A stretch of 11,453 nt of DNA from JAENVT01 sp031412355 (GCA_031412355.1 JANOCR010000114.1:1-11453), one strand, 5' to 3'. Shown: positions 1 to 7,669, counted from the first letter of the stretch. Notes: a model not told the origin generated them from the letters alone. Translations and numbers: made by a program.

Positions 1-2
1 AA

Positions 3-464
3 GAAGAAGACGGCGAGACCGAGGCCAAGCTCAGCATTTCACTGAGCCGTCTCAAAGGTGTTGCAGTACTTGCCGCTGACGCCGCCGGCCCCCACACCTG
101 GACCGGTCTGCTCTGTGACGGTACGACGACTGCAACGATCACCTATGTGGTTGCTCTCGACGGATCGATCTCGGATGTTGTCGCAACACCAGCAGCCGAT
201 GTTCGCACTGATGACAACAAGATCGACGCCCGCTTCTCGGGTGACGAGCGAGTTCGCATCCGGGTCCGTGAGGACGATGGCATGATCACGATCTCCATCG
301 AAGAGCGTTTGCGCTGCGACGCCGAGGATCCGACCACCAACGTGTCGACCACCGTCGATGACGACGATGACGATGACGACGATGAGAACGAGAAGCGTGG
401 TCGTGACGACGATGACGATGACGCCTCCTCGACCAGCGAAGTCACCACAACGGATGATGATTAG
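3..464 (+). CDS. Partial protein (5' end outside window) with Asp-rich C-terminal tail, function unknown
   Basis: The frame is open from the left edge to the TAG at 462-464, giving about 153 residues of a C-terminal part; the start lies outside the window. The visible part opens with a short acidic stretch, then a segment rich in beta-prone and small residues (about 10-100) with two cysteines (in LLCDG and LRCDA). It ends in a low-complexity acidic tail: nine Asp at 357-383, a short basic break (EKRGR), six Asp at 405-422, then a Ser/Thr/Asp end. I recognise no family. The overall look (beta-rich body, two Cys, polar tail, lipoprotein gene next door) suggests an exported or surface protein, but the signal peptide would be outside the window, so this is inference. 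The acidic tail could bind divalent cations. The downstream lipoprotein gene starts inside this gene's last codons, which suggests translational coupling. Confidence 0.7.
   Translation, partial: EEDGETEAKLSISLSRLKGVAVLAADAAGPHTWTGLLCDGTTTATITYVVALDGSISDVVATPAADVRTDDNKIDARFSGDERVRIRVREDDGMITISIEERLRCDAEDPTTNVSTTVDDDDDDDDDENEKRGRDDDDDDASSTSEVTTTDDD
357..422 (+). repeat. GAC/GAT codon repeat encoding Asp runs
   Basis: Near-perfect GAC/GAT triplets occupy 357-383 and 405-422, split by the codons for ENEKRGR and neighbours. Mixed use of GAC and GAT indicates selection for Asp rather than a recent pure-triplet expansion. In the +1 frame the same bases read as alternating Met and Thr and create false upstream starts for the next gene. 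Confidence 0.8.
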
Positions 465-1176
465 CAATGGCAAGGCAGCCCGGTTCCTCTTCGGAGGGGC
501 CGGGCTGCTGCTCGTTTTCAGCGCCTGCTCCGACGACAGCGCACCCGAGGCCGGCTCAGCAGCCGGCAACACCGCCACGTCGGTCGCCGGTGCATCCCCT
601 TCGGTCTCGGTCGACCCCGGTGTAACGACCACTACGGTGGCGGGAGCGCCGGCGCCAACGCTTGCCCCGGTCGATGGTGTGGCGTTGCTGCAGCAGGCGG
701 TCGCGGCAACTGGCGCCGGCTATCACTTCAATCAAACAGCCACCCTCGACGGTGTCGTGGCATTGACGATCGATGGTGATCGGTTGCCCGACGGTGCACG
801 CCTGGTCGTCGGCAACGATGCCGGCCTGGTGTACTACGTCATCACGCCCGAAGGTACGTGGCTGATGCCCGACAACGGCGAGTGGGAGCTCGACGATTCG
901 GATCCTCCGACCGTCGACCCGATCGCCGCGCTCAACACTCCGAGCTCGGTCACGGTTGCCGGCAACGACGGCACAACGGTTCAGCTTGCGGTCTCGGTGC
1001 CCATATCGTCGCTTGGCATCGATGGCGACGGCGATGTGCCGTTACAGGTCTCGGTCGTCGGCGGTTCGTTGAACACCATCACCTACAACACCACCACCCC
1101 CGAGGGGAGAGCGGCGGCGACGACTACGGTGATCGGTCCGGTTGGCGACCCCAGCCCGGTTGTTGCCCCGATCTAA
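454..1176 (+). CDS. Putative lipoprotein, possibly LppX/LolA-like
   Basis: The product is 240 aa from the ATG at 454; the adjacent ATG at 457 is an equal alternative. The N-terminus looks like a lipoprotein signal: short charged part (K7, R10), hydrophobic FLFGGAGLLLVFSA, then Cys25. The residue at -3 is Phe, a slightly unusual lipobox. After the Cys come about 55 residues rich in Ser, Thr, Ala and Pro, a typical flexible linker of an anchored extracytoplasmic protein. The rest is beta-rich with little charge and contains GLVYYVITPEGTWLMPDNGEWELDD. A small domain that reports on a bound lipid, as in LppX/LprG or LolA-type lipoproteins, is possible, but I see no diagnostic motif. The frame stays open back to 358, but that part is the Asp-repeat read out of frame and would place the signal sequence internally. 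The gene overlaps the upstream gene by 11 bp with no clear Shine-Dalgarno site, suggesting coupling. Its TAA overlaps the stop of the convergent gene. Confidence 0.75.
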   Translation: MMISNGKAARFLFGGAGLLLVFSACSDDSAPEAGSAAGNTATSVAGASPSVSVDPGVTTTTVAGAPAPTLAPVDGVALLQQAVAATGAGYHFNQTATLDGVVALTIDGDRLPDGARLVVGNDAGLVYYVITPEGTWLMPDNGEWELDDSDPPTVDPIAALNTPSSVTVAGNDGTTVQLAVSVPISSLGIDGDGDVPLQVSVVGGSLNTITYNTTTPEGRAAATTTVIGPVGDPSPVVAPI

Positions 1177-2612
1177 CTGTCGAATCCCAAACCCATCCGG
1201 TCGAGGGCACGCAGCCAGGCATTGCGCTTGCCTGTGCGATCTTCGCGGTTCAACGACCACCTGGTCGTCTGGATGCCGATGAAGCGGAACGGCTCGGGTG
1301 GGAACGGCAGCGGTCGTTCCTTGACGAAGTCGGTCTGCGTGGCGCGTGATCGTCTGCCATCGAGCAGGTCGACCATCACCTCACCACCGAAGCGGCTCGA
1401 CGCGACGCCGAGACCGGTGTAACCGAGTGCATAGGCCACGCGACCCTGCATGGCCTGCCCCCAGAAAACGCAGAAGCGGCTGCATGTGTCGATTGCGCCA
1501 CCCCATGCATGGGTGAACTTCAGTCCCTCGAGTTGCGGGAACGTCTCGAAGAAGTGCTTGCTGAGCTTTGCCCACGTCTCGGGTCGGCTCTCGAGCTCGG
1601 CGTTGACCTTGCCGCGCCAGAAGTACATGGCGTCGTAGCCGCCCCACAGGATGCGGTTGTCCTCGGTCAAGCGGTAGTAGTGGAACTGGTTGGGGATGTC
1701 GCTGAGCCCCTGCCTGTTGGCCCAGCCGATCTGGGCGAGCTGTGAATTCGACAGCGGCTCGGTGACCATGCAGTAGTCGTAGACGGGTGCCATGTAGTGA
1801 CCGATGCGCTTCAGTAGAGGTTTGAAGGCGTTGGTCGCCAACGCCACCTTGCCCGCACGAACGCGCCCGAGCGGTGTGGTGATCAGCACACCGACGCCGT
1901 CCTTTTCGAGTGACGTCGCCTTGGTGTCTTCGTAGATGCGCACACCCAACGACATGGCCGCGCTCTTCAGGCCCCACACCAGCCTGGCGGGGTCGACGAT
2001 CGCGGCGCGGTCCTTGCGCCACAGGCCACCCGTGTATGTGGGCGAATTGACCTGCGCCCGCATGGCCGGGCCATCGAGCCATTCGACTTTCTGCCCCAGC
2101 GCCCGCAACTGTTGGTAGTCGTCGCGCAACTCGTCGAGGTAACTCGGCGAATGCGAACTGGTGGCGACGTCGATCACACCGGGGCGCTCGTAGTCGCAGT
2201 CGATGTTGTAGCGCTTGATCGCCGCTTCGATCTCGTTGAGGTTCTGCAGGCCCAACTCCTCGAGCAACGGCAGTTCCTGCGGAAAGCGTTCCTGACCGTT
2301 GGCGACGCCGTGAGTCAGGCTGGACTCCATGAATCCACCATTTCGCCCACTTGCGGCCGAACCGATCTCGTGGGCGTCGATCAGCACGACGTCGCGCGAC
2401 GGGTCTCGCTCCTTGGCGATGATCGCTGTCCACAGTCCCGTGTAACCCCCGCCGACGACGCACAGGTCACACGTTTCCGTGCGCACCAGTGTGGGGTTGC
2501 TGTCGGGCTCGTCGGCGTCGTCGTACCAGTACGGATACGGGTCGGCATCGGCGATGGCATCGAGATGAAACTCGTCGATTGCGTCGTCGTCGTCACGGTT
2601 GTTGACGGCCAT
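1173..2612 (-). CDS. FAD-dependent oxidoreductase, DAO family (amine/amino-acid oxidase type)
   Basis: The product is 479 aa. It has the N-terminal FAD-binding Rossmann motif of the D-amino-acid-oxidase fold, VVGGGYTGLW at residues 52-61, with LIDA at 77-80 ending the second strand at the ribose-contacting acidic residue (D79). SGRNGG at 88-93 is the typical flavin-proximal loop of DAO/PuuB-like oxidases. A PYWY segment (27-30) precedes the Rossmann fold and the C-terminal part has GYTGLGVASSRFGG, the second FAD-contacting stretch. The protein ends in a family-like tail, LRALDRMGLGFDS. Length fits the group that includes gamma-glutamylputrescine oxidase; the family oxidises amines or amino acids to imines using O2 or another acceptor. 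The substrate cannot be read from sequence. It is cytosolic, with no signal peptide. The start is ATG, preceded by a GGTGGTGAG stretch as a weak ribosome site. It is divergent from the Dabb gene and may share its control region. It is not certain to belong to any pathway with its neighbours. Confidence 0.9.
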   Translation of the reverse strand: MAVNNRDDDDAIDEFHLDAIADADPYPYWYDDADEPDSNPTLVRTETCDLCVVGGGYTGLWTAIIAKERDPSRDVVLIDAHEIGSAASGRNGGFMESSLTHGVANGQERFPQELPLLEELGLQNLNEIEAAIKRYNIDCDYERPGVIDVATSSHSPSYLDELRDDYQQLRALGQKVEWLDGPAMRAQVNSPTYTGGLWRKDRAAIVDPARLVWGLKSAAMSLGVRIYEDTKATSLEKDGVGVLITTPLGRVRAGKVALATNAFKPLLKRIGHYMAPVYDYCMVTEPLSNSQLAQIGWANRQGLSDIPNQFHYYRLTEDNRILWGGYDAMYFWRGKVNAELESRPETWAKLSKHFFETFPQLEGLKFTHAWGGAIDTCSRFCVFWGQAMQGRVAYALGYTGLGVASSRFGGEVMVDLLDGRRSRATQTDFVKERPLPFPPEPFRFIGIQTTRWSLNREDRTGKRNAWLRALDRMGLGFDS

Positions 2613-2670
2613 TGGGTCTCACCACCTGTCGGAGTGCGACGTTACTGCGGGGGACGCTACGGTCGCGGAC
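2613..2670. promoter_or_regulatory. Short divergent promoter region between the oxidase and Dabb genes
   Basis: The 58 bp must hold start signals for both genes. On the plus strand, TGCGAC (2635-2640), a 17-bp gap and TACGGT (2658-2663) form a plausible -35/-10 pair. TACGGT lies 7 nt before the ATG at 2671, the spacing expected for a leaderless mRNA, and no Shine-Dalgarno site is visible there. On the minus strand TAACGT (2644-2639) could be a -10 for the oxidase, giving a leader of about 20 nt that carries the GGTGGTGAG site. This is motif reading only. Confidence 0.4.
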
Positions 2671-2967
2671 ATGATCACTCACGTTGTTGCGTTCCGTTGG
2701 AAGCCGGGAATGCCCGCCGGCCACGTCGACGCGGTGAAGGCCCAACTGATGGAGTTCGCCGCCACATTGCCCGAGGTGCGCTCCTACCGGTGCGGCACCG
2801 ACGCGGGCGCGTCGGACATGGGCAACTTCGACTTCGCCATCGTCGCCGAGTTCGACACAATCGAGGATTGGCGCGTCTACGACAAGCACCCCCGGCACGA
2901 CGAGATCCGCAGCGGTGTCGTTCGCCCCTTCATCGAGGAGCGCGCAGCGGTTCAGTTCGAGAGCTAG
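2671..2967 (+). CDS. Dabb (stress-responsive A/B barrel) domain protein
   Basis: The product is 98 aa, the usual size of a single Dabb domain. The N-terminus ITHVVAFRWKPG is the typical first strand (hxHhVhFrhK). The second half has FDFAIVAEFDTIEDWRVYDKHPRHDEI, matching the family's ...F..P..YD..hx.Y..HP.H pattern, followed by a last helix and strand. Dabb proteins form dimeric alpha/beta barrels; some act as small enzymes or cyclases, many are of unknown role, and the name comes from stress-induced plant members. The ATG at 2671 was chosen because it begins exactly at the conserved first strand and sits 7 nt after a TANNNT box. In-frame starts further upstream (from 2599) would overlap the divergent oxidase gene and add non-conserved sequence. 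The TAG stop shares the CTAG at 2964-2967 with the stop of the convergent gene. Confidence 0.85.
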   Translation: MITHVVAFRWKPGMPAGHVDAVKAQLMEFAATLPEVRSYRCGTDAGASDMGNFDFAIVAEFDTIEDWRVYDKHPRHDEIRSGVVRPFIEERAAVQFES

Positions 2968-3404
2968 CCCGTCTCCGGTTCGAACTTTGTCGCTGGTGAG
3001 TCGCTGAGCGGCTCGGCAGCGACAAAGTCCGACGAGACGGACGTGATCAGGTCGAGGTCGTAGGCGGCGAGGCGTTCGTTGTACGCGGCGACCTGGCGAA
3101 TCTTCATTCGGTGGATCAGTACGAGTGTGATTGCTTCGTCGACGCCGATCTCGTTGCTGCGCCTCGACTCCTCGGCCGCATTCCGATGTTGGCGGGCGAC
3201 GTGCAACTTGTCGACCGACGCGAACAGGTCGGCGATGTCGAAGTCGGCGAGATGGTCGGCGCGCGCCACCAAAAGCCGGCGCTGGGCGACGAAGTCGTCG
3301 ATGAGGGTGCGGTAGATGTCGACGGCCTCGTCGTGATTGGGGTCGTCGACGTCGGCGACCGCAGCCAGGAAGCTGTAGTCGAGCAGCGTTGACGGAGGGT
3401 TCAT
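2964..3404 (-). CDS. Hypothetical protein, possible degenerate PIN-like domain
   Basis: The product is 146 aa. Its ATG overlaps the TGA of the PAP2 gene in an ATGA, so it is almost certainly translated by coupling from that gene. I recognise no named family with confidence. The layout recalls a PIN ribonuclease domain: LLDYSFLAAV (D9) like the first strand with its metal Asp, DDPNHDEAV (20-28) as the following helix start, and DEAITLVLIHRMKIRQVAAYN (D89 onwards) like the C-terminal helix-strand element. The usual central Glu is not clear, and the last acidic position reads YNER instead of the common T.D, so catalysis may be lost or altered. The C-terminal 25 residues are polar and probably disordered. 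The sequence is hydrophilic with no signal or membrane span. No antitoxin-like small gene lies beside it, arguing against an ordinary VapBC pair. The gene is likely real because of its tight coupling and fit; its function is unknown. Confidence 0.7.
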   Translation of the reverse strand: MNPPSTLLDYSFLAAVADVDDPNHDEAVDIYRTLIDDFVAQRRLLVARADHLADFDIADLFASVDKLHVARQHRNAAEESRRSNEIGVDEAITLVLIHRMKIRQVAAYNERLAAYDLDLITSVSSDFVAAEPLSDSPATKFEPETG

Positions 3405-4405
3405 CGCAAGGCGGCCAGCGCACGGTGCGAGCGTTGCGCCCGGTTGCGTCGCTGGCGGTGCTCGAAACGGTTCCAGAACCAGAACGAACCACCGACGATC
3501 GCCCAACCGACCAGCCCGTCGATGACCCAGTGCTCGGCCAGGTACACCAGCGATGTCAGCATGAGAACGGGGAATGCAAACACCGTGATCTTCAGCCACA
3601 GTGGCTTGATCCACGGCAGGAAGAAGGCCGGCACGATCAGCGCGAACGAGGCGTGCAGCGATGGCATGGCCGCCACGGCGTTGCCCCAATCGAGGGCGTT
3701 CTTCCAACTGTTGGCGGCGGCACGCAGGCCCATCGCCGTGAACCCGCGACCGGCGCTACGCGTCAGTGGTGGAAGCAGGTCGTAGTTTTTCGCGGCCATC
3801 CACGGCGGCGCAGTCGGTAGGACGATGAACATCAAGCACGCGACGCCCAGGACTGTGGCGAATCGCTTCATGAATCGTGCCCACTGGCGGTGTGTCGTGG
3901 CCCACAACGCGCCCATCACGATGGGAACGAAGATGAAGTGGGTGAAGTACGTCAGCGAGGCGACCTTGTCCCACCATTGCACCGACGACTTCCAGAAGTG
4001 ATCCTGCAGCACTGTGTTGGGGTCGTTGCCGAAGAACATGGCGCGGTCGATGTTGCGCACCGACTGCACCTGCAGCGGGAACTTGATGCCGAGGATCCTG
4101 CCGTCGGCGGCGCCACGCGTGGTCTCGTAGGCGAACCACATCGCGCAGTACAGCAACAGGTCGATGCCCAACATGCCCCACTGCCTGGCGGGTCGGCCGA
4201 TGAACGCGCAGATCAGGAAAACGACCACGGCGCGGGCAATGCCGAGCCGGTCCCACAGGATCCCATTGTCGCGAGTCCACACAACCGCGTACACACAGAA
4301 AACTGTCAGTGCCGTGCGCCGTACCCAGGCCAGATAGTCGATCGGGACGACCGCGCCGAGGGCCATCTGCTGGCCGAGCTTGGGTTGGTCGGCCACGACG
4401 GACAT
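3401..4405 (-). CDS. Integral membrane PAP2-superfamily phosphatase/phosphotransferase (PAP2_3/Aur1-like)
   Basis: The product is 334 aa with several hydrophobic spans (about 33-44, 58-70, 78-92, 150-170, 183-197, 253-266, 273-290, 296-311). The catalytic signature of the PAP2 superfamily is present: AMPSLHAS at 246-253 with H251 as the usual acid/base His, and LAEHWVIDG at 289-297 with H292 as the nucleophile and D296 beside it. The LPTAPPWM segment at 197-203 is typical of the branch related to inositol phosphorylceramide synthase (PAP2_3). Such enzymes move or remove phosphate or phospho-head groups on membrane lipids, with the active site on the outer face. The exact lipid is unknown here. 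The C-terminus is basic (HRQRRNRAQRSHR), likely cytoplasmic. It lies 38 bp after the coxM-like gene on the same strand, and its TGA overlaps the ATG of the next gene. It may be co-transcribed with the hydroxylase genes, but a functional link is not evident. Confidence 0.88.
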   Translation of the reverse strand: MSVVADQPKLGQQMALGAVVPIDYLAWVRRTALTVFCVYAVVWTRDNGILWDRLGIARAVVVFLICAFIGRPARQWGMLGIDLLLYCAMWFAYETTRGAADGRILGIKFPLQVQSVRNIDRAMFFGNDPNTVLQDHFWKSSVQWWDKVASLTYFTHFIFVPIVMGALWATTHRQWARFMKRFATVLGVACLMFIVLPTAPPWMAAKNYDLLPPLTRSAGRGFTAMGLRAAANSWKNALDWGNAVAAMPSLHASFALIVPAFFLPWIKPLWLKITVFAFPVLMLTSLVYLAEHWVIDGLVGWAIVGGSFWFWNRFEHRQRRNRAQRSHRALAALR

Positions 4406-4430
4406 GGCCTACCAGGCTAGCGATAGCGAT

Positions 4431-4449
4431 TGCTGAACGGAGTTCAGCA
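4431..4449 (-). repeat. Perfect 8-bp hairpin over the stop codon of the coxM-like gene
   Basis: The arms TGCTGAAC (4431-4438) and GTTCAGCA (4442-4449) are exact inverted repeats with a 3-base loop. The TGA of the coxM-like gene (4446-4444 on the minus strand) lies inside. No T-run follows on the minus strand, so a standard intrinsic terminator is not supported. It could stabilise the 3' end of an upstream transcript or be chance. Confidence 0.45.
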
Positions 4450-5262
4450 GGCTTCGAGGGCGCGGCGCACGAGGACCTTGGCCAGGTGCACGCGGTACTC
4501 GGGACTGGCGTTGAGGTCGCTCTGGGGCTCGGCGTCCTCGGCGGCCAACTGCGCGGCGTCGGCAATCGACGCGCCCTGCGCAAGAGCGTTGGAGACGCTC
4601 GCCGCAAGGATCGGTGTCGAGCCCATGTTGACCAGCCCCACCCCGCTGTCGCCGTTGCGTCGCCACGCGGCGACACCGACAATCGCCCAGTCCTGGGCGC
4701 GACGGTTGAACTTCTGGAAGTTCCAGCCGGCGCCCTGCATCTTCGGGACGCGGATCTCGGTCAGCATCTCGTCGGCGGCGAGTGCCGTCTCCAAGAACCC
4801 TTGGAAGAAATCGCCGGCGGCGATCTCGCGCGTGCCGTTTGGACCCTGGGCTACGTAGGTCGCACCGAGAGCCAACGTGGTGGCGGGCAGATCACTGGCC
4901 GGGTCGCTGTGGGCGATCGAGCCGCCGATGGTGCCCCGGTGACGCACCTGCGGGTCGCCCACATGACTGGCCGCGTGCGCCAGCAGCGGCACGTGCTCGG
5001 CAAGCACCGAACTGTTCTCGATGTCCATGTGACGCGTCAGCGCACCGATGGCGATGTGGTCGCCCGCATCCGTGATGTACGACAGGTCGCTGATGCGCCC
5101 GATGTCGACCAGCACGCTGGGCTGGGCGAGGCGCAACTTCATCAATGGCAGCAGGCTGTGCCCGCCGGCGAGGAACTTGGCGTCGTCACCGTGCTCGCCG
5201 ATGAGGCGGATGGCCTCGTCGGCAGAACCGGCGCGGACGTAGTCGAAGGCGGCGGGAATCAC
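4444..5262 (-). CDS. Molybdenum hydroxylase FAD-binding (medium) subunit, CoxM/CutM-like
   Basis: The product is 272 aa, close to the usual 280-290. It carries both FAD-binding signatures of the xanthine dehydrogenase/CO dehydrogenase medium subunit: LAGGHSLLPLMKLR (31-44; AGGxS contacts the FAD pyrophosphate) and RGTIGGSIAHSDPASD (109-124; TIGGxxAHxDPAxD). The subunit takes electrons from the [2Fe-2S] subunit and passes them to the final acceptor. The start is GTG at 5262. It overlaps the coxL-like TGA as GTGA, and a strong GAGGAG lies 7 nt upstream inside the end of the coxL-like gene. This position fits the family N-terminus, MIPAAFDYVRAGSADEAI. It is the last subunit gene in the S-L-M order. 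The C-terminal domain ends as expected with a VRRALEAC helix, so the gene looks intact. Confidence 0.93.
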   Translation of the reverse strand: MIPAAFDYVRAGSADEAIRLIGEHGDDAKFLAGGHSLLPLMKLRLAQPSVLVDIGRISDLSYITDAGDHIAIGALTRHMDIENSSVLAEHVPLLAHAASHVGDPQVRHRGTIGGSIAHSDPASDLPATTLALGATYVAQGPNGTREIAAGDFFQGFLETALAADEMLTEIRVPKMQGAGWNFQKFNRRAQDWAIVGVAAWRRNGDSGVGLVNMGSTPILAASVSNALAQGASIADAAQLAAEDAEPQSDLNASPEYRVHLAKVLVRRALEAC

Positions 5263-7664
5263 GTGGTTGCTCCTCTATTGGCGTTGGTACGTGCTGCTTG
5301 CATTGCTTTCCAGACGTTGTGCGGGCTGGCGGGCATGGGAACGTCGGTCACGCCGAGGCTCGACAGCGCGTCGACCACGGCGTTGATCACTGCCGGAGCG
5401 GCCCCGATGGTGCCGGCCTCGCCGATGCCCTTCACGCCGAGTTGATTGGTCGGCGACGGGGTGCAGGTGTGGCCGAGGGTGATCGACGGCACATCGCTGG
5501 CGGCGGGTACCAGGTAGTCGGCGAGCGTCGTTGTCTTCAGGTTGCCGTCGCTGTCGTATACGGCCTCTTCGTACAGCGCCTGGGCAAGGCCCTGGATGAC
5601 ACCGCCGTGCACCTGTCCGTCGACGATCAGCGGGTTGACCTGTACGCCGCAATCGTCGACAGCGACGTACTGCAGCACGTCGACCTGGCCGGTCTCGGTG
5701 TCGACCTCGACCGTGCAGATGTGCGTGCCGAACGGCCACGAGAAATTCGGCGGGTCGTAGGTGACCTGGCACTCGAGGTTCGGTTCGAGGCCGTCGGGAA
5801 GGTTGTGGGCGGTGAACGCCTCGAAGGCGATGGCAGCCAGCGGCATGCTTCTATCGGGTGAGCCCTTCACCGTGAACGCGCCACCGACGAACTCCAGGTC
5901 GTCCTCGTTGGCTTCGAGTTGATGGGCGGCGATCTTGGCCGCCTTGTCGATCACCTTGTCGCATGCCATCGCAATCGCGACGCCACCGACCGGTAGCGAA
6001 CGCGACCCGTACGTGTCGAGGCCGAGGGGAGCGATAGCGGTGTCGCTGTGCAGCACGTCGACGTCGTCGGGGCTGACGCCCATCTTCTCGGCGACGATCA
6101 TGCTCCATGCGGTCTCGTGTCCCTGGCCGTGCGGCGAGGTGCCGGTGACCACCTGGATCTTGCTGGTCGGCAGGACCCGAACGGTGGCTGCCTCCCATCC
6201 GCCGGCGGCGTAGTTCAGCGAGGCCAGCACCCGCGAGGGAGCGAGCCCACACATCTCGAAGTACGTGCACACGCCGATGCCGAGGAGCTTGGGCGCGCCT
6301 GCGACATTCTGTGTCGTCTGGCGGGCACGAATGCCGTCGTAGTCGGCCAACCCGAGGGCCATGGTGGCTGCGGCATCGTGGTCGCCCGAGTCGTACACCA
6401 ATCCGCTGAACGCGGTGTACGGGAACTGATCCTTGCGGATGAAGTTGCGACGCCGCAGTTCGATCGGATCGACGCCCATCTTGGCGGCCAGGGTGTCCAT
6501 CGCCCGCTCGATCGCGTACGTGGCTTCTGGACGGCCGGCGCCGCGGTAGGCGTCGGTCGGGGTCATGGTGGTGAACACGCTGGTGCACGAGAAGTCGTAG
6601 GCAACAGGAATGTCGTAGACGCCGGCATACAGGAAGGCGCCGAGCAGCGGAATGCCCGGCGTGACCAACTGCAGATATGCGCCCATGTCGGCGAGCAGTC
6701 GCACGCGTACGGCGGTGAGCTTGCCGTCGGCATCGGCAGCAAGTTCGATGTTCTGGATCTGTCCGCGGCCTTGGATCGTGGCTTGGGCATTCTCGCCGCG
6801 CTCTTCGTTCCACCGCACGGGCAGCCCGTGCTTGCGGGCGAGCGCGACACACAGCAGTTCCTCGGCGTACACGTTGAGCTTCGATCCGAAGCCTCCCCCG
6901 ACGGAAGGCGCGATGACGCGCATCTGCTGCTCGGGAATGCCAAGGGTCAGTGCCGTCATGATCTTGAGAATGTGTGGCACCTGGGTGGCCGAGTACAGGA
7001 TCATGTCGCCGCCGTACGGCTGTGGCACCGCAGCGACAGCGCGGGGCTCCATGGCCATTGGGATCAGGCGCTGTTGCACGTACTGCTCGCTGACGGTGAA
7101 CGCAGCTGCCGCGAATGCCTGCTCGATCTGACCCTCGTGGCCCTCGACTTTGAGGTCCCACGTGTAGCTCTTGTTGGTGCCCAGCTCGTCGTGTATGACG
7201 ACGCGGTCACTGAGCGCGTCGTTGAGGTCGATCACTGCCTCGAGCGGGTCGTAGGTCACATCGATCGCATCGAGCGCGTCGCGGGCCGCAGCATCGCTGG
7301 TGGCCAGCACACAGGCCACACCGTCGCCGGCATAGGCGGCCTTGGAAACGGCCAGCGGGTAGTGCGCGGGGTTCTTCATGTCGGCCGTCACTGGCCAGGC
7401 ACACGGCATGGGGGCGCCCCACAGCGAGGAGAGATCGGCGCCGCTGTACGCAGCGACCACACCGGGCATGGCGGCTGCGGCCGACACGTCGACTGCCGTG
7501 ATGCGCGCGTGCGCGTACGGGCTGCGCAGCACAGCGAGATGCAACGCGCCCGGAATGGCGAGGTCGTTGGTGAACTTTGCCTCGCCGGTAAGCAGGGCGG
7601 GATCTTCGCGGCGCAACAGCCGCTGGCCCAGTACGGACGAGGGCTTTTCTTCGGTGACGGTCAT
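5259..7664 (-). CDS. Molybdenum hydroxylase large (Moco-binding) subunit, CoxL-like, non-form-I
   Basis: The product is 801 aa, normal for the family. The N-terminal domain begins at GQRLLRREDPALLTGEAKFTNDL (xanthine dehydrogenase a/b hammerhead), followed by the molybdopterin-binding domain. Visible Moco-site elements include GGGFGSK (256-262), AYRGAGRPE (372-380), GQGHET (513-518), GSRS (553-556) and KGIGEAG (745-751), whose Glu749 is the expected catalytic base. The loop AYRGAGR is that of form II CoxL-like and aldehyde/purine-type hydroxylases. True CO dehydrogenases carry AYRCSFR with the Cys that holds the Cu-S-Mo centre, so CO is unlikely to be the proven substrate. The enzyme inserts oxygen from water into an organic substrate of unknown identity and sends electrons through the small and medium subunits. 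The ATG at 7664 is preferred over the GTG at 7670 because AAGGAG sits 5 nt ahead of it. The gene overlaps the coxM-like start by 4 bp and follows the coxS-like gene after 53 bp. Confidence 0.93.
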   Translation of the reverse strand: MTVTEEKPSSVLGQRLLRREDPALLTGEAKFTNDLAIPGALHLAVLRSPYAHARITAVDVSAAAAMPGVVAAYSGADLSSLWGAPMPCAWPVTADMKNPAHYPLAVSKAAYAGDGVACVLATSDAAARDALDAIDVTYDPLEAVIDLNDALSDRVVIHDELGTNKSYTWDLKVEGHEGQIEQAFAAAAFTVSEQYVQQRLIPMAMEPRAVAAVPQPYGGDMILYSATQVPHILKIMTALTLGIPEQQMRVIAPSVGGGFGSKLNVYAEELLCVALARKHGLPVRWNEERGENAQATIQGRGQIQNIELAADADGKLTAVRVRLLADMGAYLQLVTPGIPLLGAFLYAGVYDIPVAYDFSCTSVFTTMTPTDAYRGAGRPEATYAIERAMDTLAAKMGVDPIELRRRNFIRKDQFPYTAFSGLVYDSGDHDAAATMALGLADYDGIRARQTTQNVAGAPKLLGIGVCTYFEMCGLAPSRVLASLNYAAGGWEAATVRVLPTSKIQVVTGTSPHGQGHETAWSMIVAEKMGVSPDDVDVLHSDTAIAPLGLDTYGSRSLPVGGVAIAMACDKVIDKAAKIAAHQLEANEDDLEFVGGAFTVKGSPDRSMPLAAIAFEAFTAHNLPDGLEPNLECQVTYDPPNFSWPFGTHICTVEVDTETGQVDVLQYVAVDDCGVQVNPLIVDGQVHGGVIQGLAQALYEEAVYDSDGNLKTTTLADYLVPAASDVPSITLGHTCTPSPTNQLGVKGIGEAGTIGAAPAVINAVVDALSSLGVTDVPMPASPHNVWKAMQAARTNANRGATT

Positions 7665-7669
7665 GACCA

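Noticed and set aside
358..453. Longer start for the lipoprotein gene
   Set aside because: The added residues are the Asp-codon repeat read out of frame (Met/Thr repeats) and would bury the signal peptide.
1381..2463. 360-codon minus-strand frame overlapping the FAD oxidoreductase in another phase
   Set aside because: The product is Arg/Gly/His-rich with no domain, whereas the overlapping frame encodes a full DAO-family enzyme.
2112..2999. 295-codon plus-strand frame across the oxidase start and the Dabb gene
   Set aside because: It runs antisense to the oxidase and out of phase with the Dabb protein; the Dabb frame matches a known family.
3405..3707. N-terminal extension of the small PIN-like protein
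   Set aside because: It overlaps the C-terminal third of the PAP2 gene in another phase; the ATGA overlap at 3401-3404 is a far better start.
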